Shown here piece after piece: positions 4,113 to 6,378 of a DNA stretch of 6,378 nucleotides. Source of the stretch: Candidatus Cloacimonadota bacterium. Lineage in GTDB: Bacteria > Cloacimonadota > Cloacimonadia > Cloacimonadales > Cloacimonadaceae. How positions within the stretch are numbered: the stretch's first letter is position 1; every line of letters begins with the position of its first letter. Below the pieces are notes generated by a model that did no database searches, was not told the origin of the DNA, and worked only from the letters and a program-made list of their open reading frames with translations. The stretch is from NCBI GenBank assembly GCA_028703735.1, contig JAQVMI010000112.1:1-6378 (forward strand), read 5' to 3'. A program made the position numbers and the translations under genes.

Positions 4113-6378
4113 CAGCACGAGGCAAAACAATTTGGATGTTGATGTTGATCATAGCTTTTCAGATGATATATGGTTTGTTAACCGCTGATACAATTTTCAA
4201 CGAGACAATGGGAGCAGCAGCTACCACCACAGAAATACCTGACTACACCGGATGGTATAACTATGGTTCGGTTAATTATACCGGTACCGCTGATGCCCGT
4301 AGTACCTGGAATTCTGCCGGTGACTATCCCGGAGCCAGCGGAGCTGGTAACATCTATTTCGTGGGTGGTATGGATGATTATTTCCAGATTAGTGGAATAA
4401 GCACCTCCGGATACCGCAATATCCGCCTCAGCCTTTCGCTGTATAAATCCAATTCCAACACTACTACCGGAAATGCGGAGAACGGAAGCAACTTCAATAT
4501 TAGCTATAGCGTGGATAACGGCATAAGCTGGAGACGGCTTCCCATCACTATTCCCACAGGGGCTAATACAGTGGAAACCTATTACTGGCGGGAACTCTCC
4601 GAATACCTGCCTGCTACAGATAACTTAACTTTGCGTTTCACCAATATAGGGACTACAGAGCCGGTTCATTTCCGTATGGATGATGTAACTTTAAACGGTG
4701 ATAAAGACAGCATCTTTACCGAAACGATAGGCATAGGCGCAACAAATACTGAGATCGGTTCCTTCACAGGCTGGACTAACAGCTCTCCCATAGCGTTTTC
4801 GGGTAACGGATTTGTCCGGAATGATCTTCCTTCCACAGATAAATACACCGGAGCTACCGGTGGTGGTAATGTCCTGCTGGATAGTGGTCAATTTTTACAG
4901 ATAAGCGGAATCAATACTGTCGGTTATTCACTACCCGTGTTGTCTGTGGGAGTGATGAAAGCATCTGCTGCCGAAAATGGCTCACGCCTCCTGATGGCAT
5001 ACAGTACCGATGGGGTAAACTGGTCAACCCCTCAGCCCTGCAATACCACAGCCAGCGGAACCAATCTCTGGTATCGGAAGCACTTCTCCGGTATTCCCGT
5101 TACCGCAAATCTTTACCTGAAATTCAGCAATACCTCAACCGTGGGCGGAAGCTTTCGGATTGACGACATCGGGCTTTTCTCATCCCTAAATGCCCCGACG
5201 GTTGGTTTCCCTGCGAGCTCCTTGATAAGTTCCACAAGTGCTACACTTAGTGCTAACATCATCCGTCTGGGTGGAGCCAATGTTACCCAGAGAGGTTTTT
5301 ACTACTCCACTACTAACAATTTTGCCGATGGAGAAGGAACTATATTAACAGAAGCAGTTAGCATGAGCCAGCCAGGGATTTATAGCTTAGCTACAGGTGT
5401 GTTGCTACCCAATACCGTGTATTACTATAAAGCCTTTGCCACGTCCTCCAGCGGGACAAACTATTCCGGGCAGAATACTTTTACCACTCTACCAGCATCC
5501 ACAACCACAACCTTCACCATGGATAACACCCTGCCTACAGGGGGAACAAACTTTCAAACTTATGCTGCAGCAGTTACCTATCTTAACGCTAATTTTGCTG
5601 CCAGCAGCACTGGCTTTACCTTCCTTGTGAAAGATGGGCAGGAGTTTGCCGATACCGGCACAAGCAATTATTACATCACGGCTTCCGGCACTGCTACCAA
5701 ACAGATAATCTTCCGAAGAGATAATAGTGGCAGCACCCGCCCCAAGCTTTCCAGAACTTCCACCAGCAACAATGTGGTTGTTTTATCGGGTGCAGATTGG
5801 GTTACCTTCGATGGTATTGATGTGAAGGTTGCGGGAAACTACGGATTCTATCTTGTCAATAATGGCACCAGCACCACAAACGGTTCGCAGTATAACACCA
5901 TAAAGAATTGCACAGTTACCGGCAGAGGGCTCAATACCGGTTCTTCCGGGATCTATCATAATTATTCAGCCACGCCAACCTCAGAAGCCGGTAAGCACTC
6001 TTACAACGTGTTTCAGAATGTAACAGTAACCGCAATAAAGAATGGAATAATCCTGAACGGTGTGGCTACCGATATAGAAATAAGCGGGTGCACAATAACC
6101 GCAATTGGTTCAAATCTAAATTGTTCAGGCATCAAAGCCACTAACATTACAAACCTAAAGGTTTATAACAACGTGATAAGCAATCTAACAACGTGGTCGA
6201 ACTACCCCATAGGCATCAACATTGCATCTTGTTCGGGCAATGTGAATATCCATAATAACAAAATAAGTGGGCTTTGGGGAGCTTATGACGTGATAGAGAC
6301 TTTGGTGTTAGCTTCAGGCATCCAGGTTCTTCCTGCCTCAGCAGAGAGTGACATAAGAATCTATAATAACATGATTTG
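4109..6378 (+). CDS. Large exported multidomain beta-helix protein, N-terminal 756 residues (3' end off the window)
   Basis: A probable cell-surface or secreted protein, reading openly to the right edge. A signal peptide covers residues 1-26 (basic MTARGK, hydrophobic core, likely cleavage after LTA). Residues 27-199 and 200-361 are two copies of one beta-sandwich-like module. They begin DTIFNETMG and DSIFTETIG, share TEI and TGW, have GNIYF against GNVLL followed by QISGI, and end FRMDDV and FRIDDI. They resemble the choice-of-anchor or jelly-roll modules of secreted FCB-group proteins. Residues 362-461 look like a fibronectin-III-type module (RGFYYS, then VYYYKAFATSSSG). From about 467 a parallel beta-helix is suggested by short strand-turn repeats rich in Asn, Gly, Thr and Ile, such as GADWVTFDGIDV (561-572), NTIKNCTV (596-603) and IYNN near the edge. 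Beta-helices often bind or cleave polysaccharide, but no catalytic residues are identifiable. A C-terminal sorting signal may lie beyond the window. Confidence 0.9.
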   Translation, partial: MTARGKTIWMLMLIIAFQMIYGLLTADTIFNETMGAAATTTEIPDYTGWYNYGSVNYTGTADARSTWNSAGDYPGASGAGNIYFVGGMDDYFQISGISTSGYRNIRLSLSLYKSNSNTTTGNAENGSNFNISYSVDNGISWRRLPITIPTGANTVETYYWRELSEYLPATDNLTLRFTNIGTTEPVHFRMDDVTLNGDKDSIFTETIGIGATNTEIGSFTGWTNSSPIAFSGNGFVRNDLPSTDKYTGATGGGNVLLDSGQFLQISGINTVGYSLPVLSVGVMKASAAENGSRLLMAYSTDGVNWSTPQPCNTTASGTNLWYRKHFSGIPVTANLYLKFSNTSTVGGSFRIDDIGLFSSLNAPTVGFPASSLISSTSATLSANIIRLGGANVTQRGFYYSTTNNFADGEGTILTEAVSMSQPGIYSLATGVLLPNTVYYYKAFATSSSGTNYSGQNTFTTLPASTTTTFTMDNTLPTGGTNFQTYAAAVTYLNANFAASSTGFTFLVKDGQEFADTGTSNYYITASGTATKQIIFRRDNSGSTRPKLSRTSTSNNVVVLSGADWVTFDGIDVKVAGNYGFYLVNNGTSTTNGSQYNTIKNCTVTGRGLNTGSSGIYHNYSATPTSEAGKHSYNVFQNVTVTAIKNGIILNGVATDIEISGCTITAIGSNLNCSGIKATNITNLKVYNNVISNLTTWSNYPIGINIASCSGNVNIHNNKISGLWGAYDVIETLVLASGIQVLPASAESDIRIYNNMI

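Noticed and set aside
4666..4891. Two overlapping minus-strand open frames
   Set aside because: They are antisense to the duplicated module of the secreted protein, whose frame is continuous and domain-supported.
5397..5630. Plus-strand 77-codon open frame rich in Pro and Leu
   Set aside because: It is an out-of-frame shadow of the fibronectin-like and beta-helix coding sequence.

Overview
The window holds three substantial genes, one small unknown gene and a decayed gene fragment. It suggests a Gram-negative anaerobe of the Fibrobacteres-Chlorobi-Bacteroidetes (FCB) type, possibly a Cloacimonadota relative. This rests on gene content: a PPi-type phosphofructokinase, a sigma-54 activator with a long TPR sensor, and a large exported Ser/Thr/Asn/Gly-rich beta-helix protein. 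No rRNA or other lineage marker is present, so the assignment is tentative.

Layout. Bases 1-781 (minus) are the N-terminal 260 codons of a 6-phosphofructokinase whose active-site signatures predict pyrophosphate as phosphoryl donor; its 3' part lies off the left edge. Bases 782-1210 are a long gap without a convincing gene. It contains an 11-bp tandem repeat and, on the plus strand, a well-formed -24/-12 (sigma-54) promoter-like sequence at 988-1003. Bases 1211-1388 carry the broken 5' end of a dnaX (DNA polymerase III tau/gamma) gene: a clear N-terminus, then a frameshift just before the Walker A region and loss of everything beyond. Bases 1470-3710 (plus) encode a 746-residue sigma-54 enhancer-binding activator with a TPR sensor, an AAA+ domain with an intact GAFTGA loop, and a Fis-type helix-turn-helix.

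After a 171-bp gap come two overlapping plus-strand genes: a 76-codon gene of unknown function (3882-4112), and, sharing its ATGA, the start of a large exported protein (4109 to the right edge, at least 756 residues). The latter has a signal peptide, two tandem copies of a beta-sandwich-like domain of about 170 residues, a fibronectin-III-like module and a parallel beta-helix region.

The likely functional unit is the activator plus the downstream pair. A plausible but unproven model is that the TPR module senses a partner or ligand and the activator switches on its own gene (through 988-1003) and/or the downstream surface-protein operon. The phosphofructokinase is divergent and probably unrelated.
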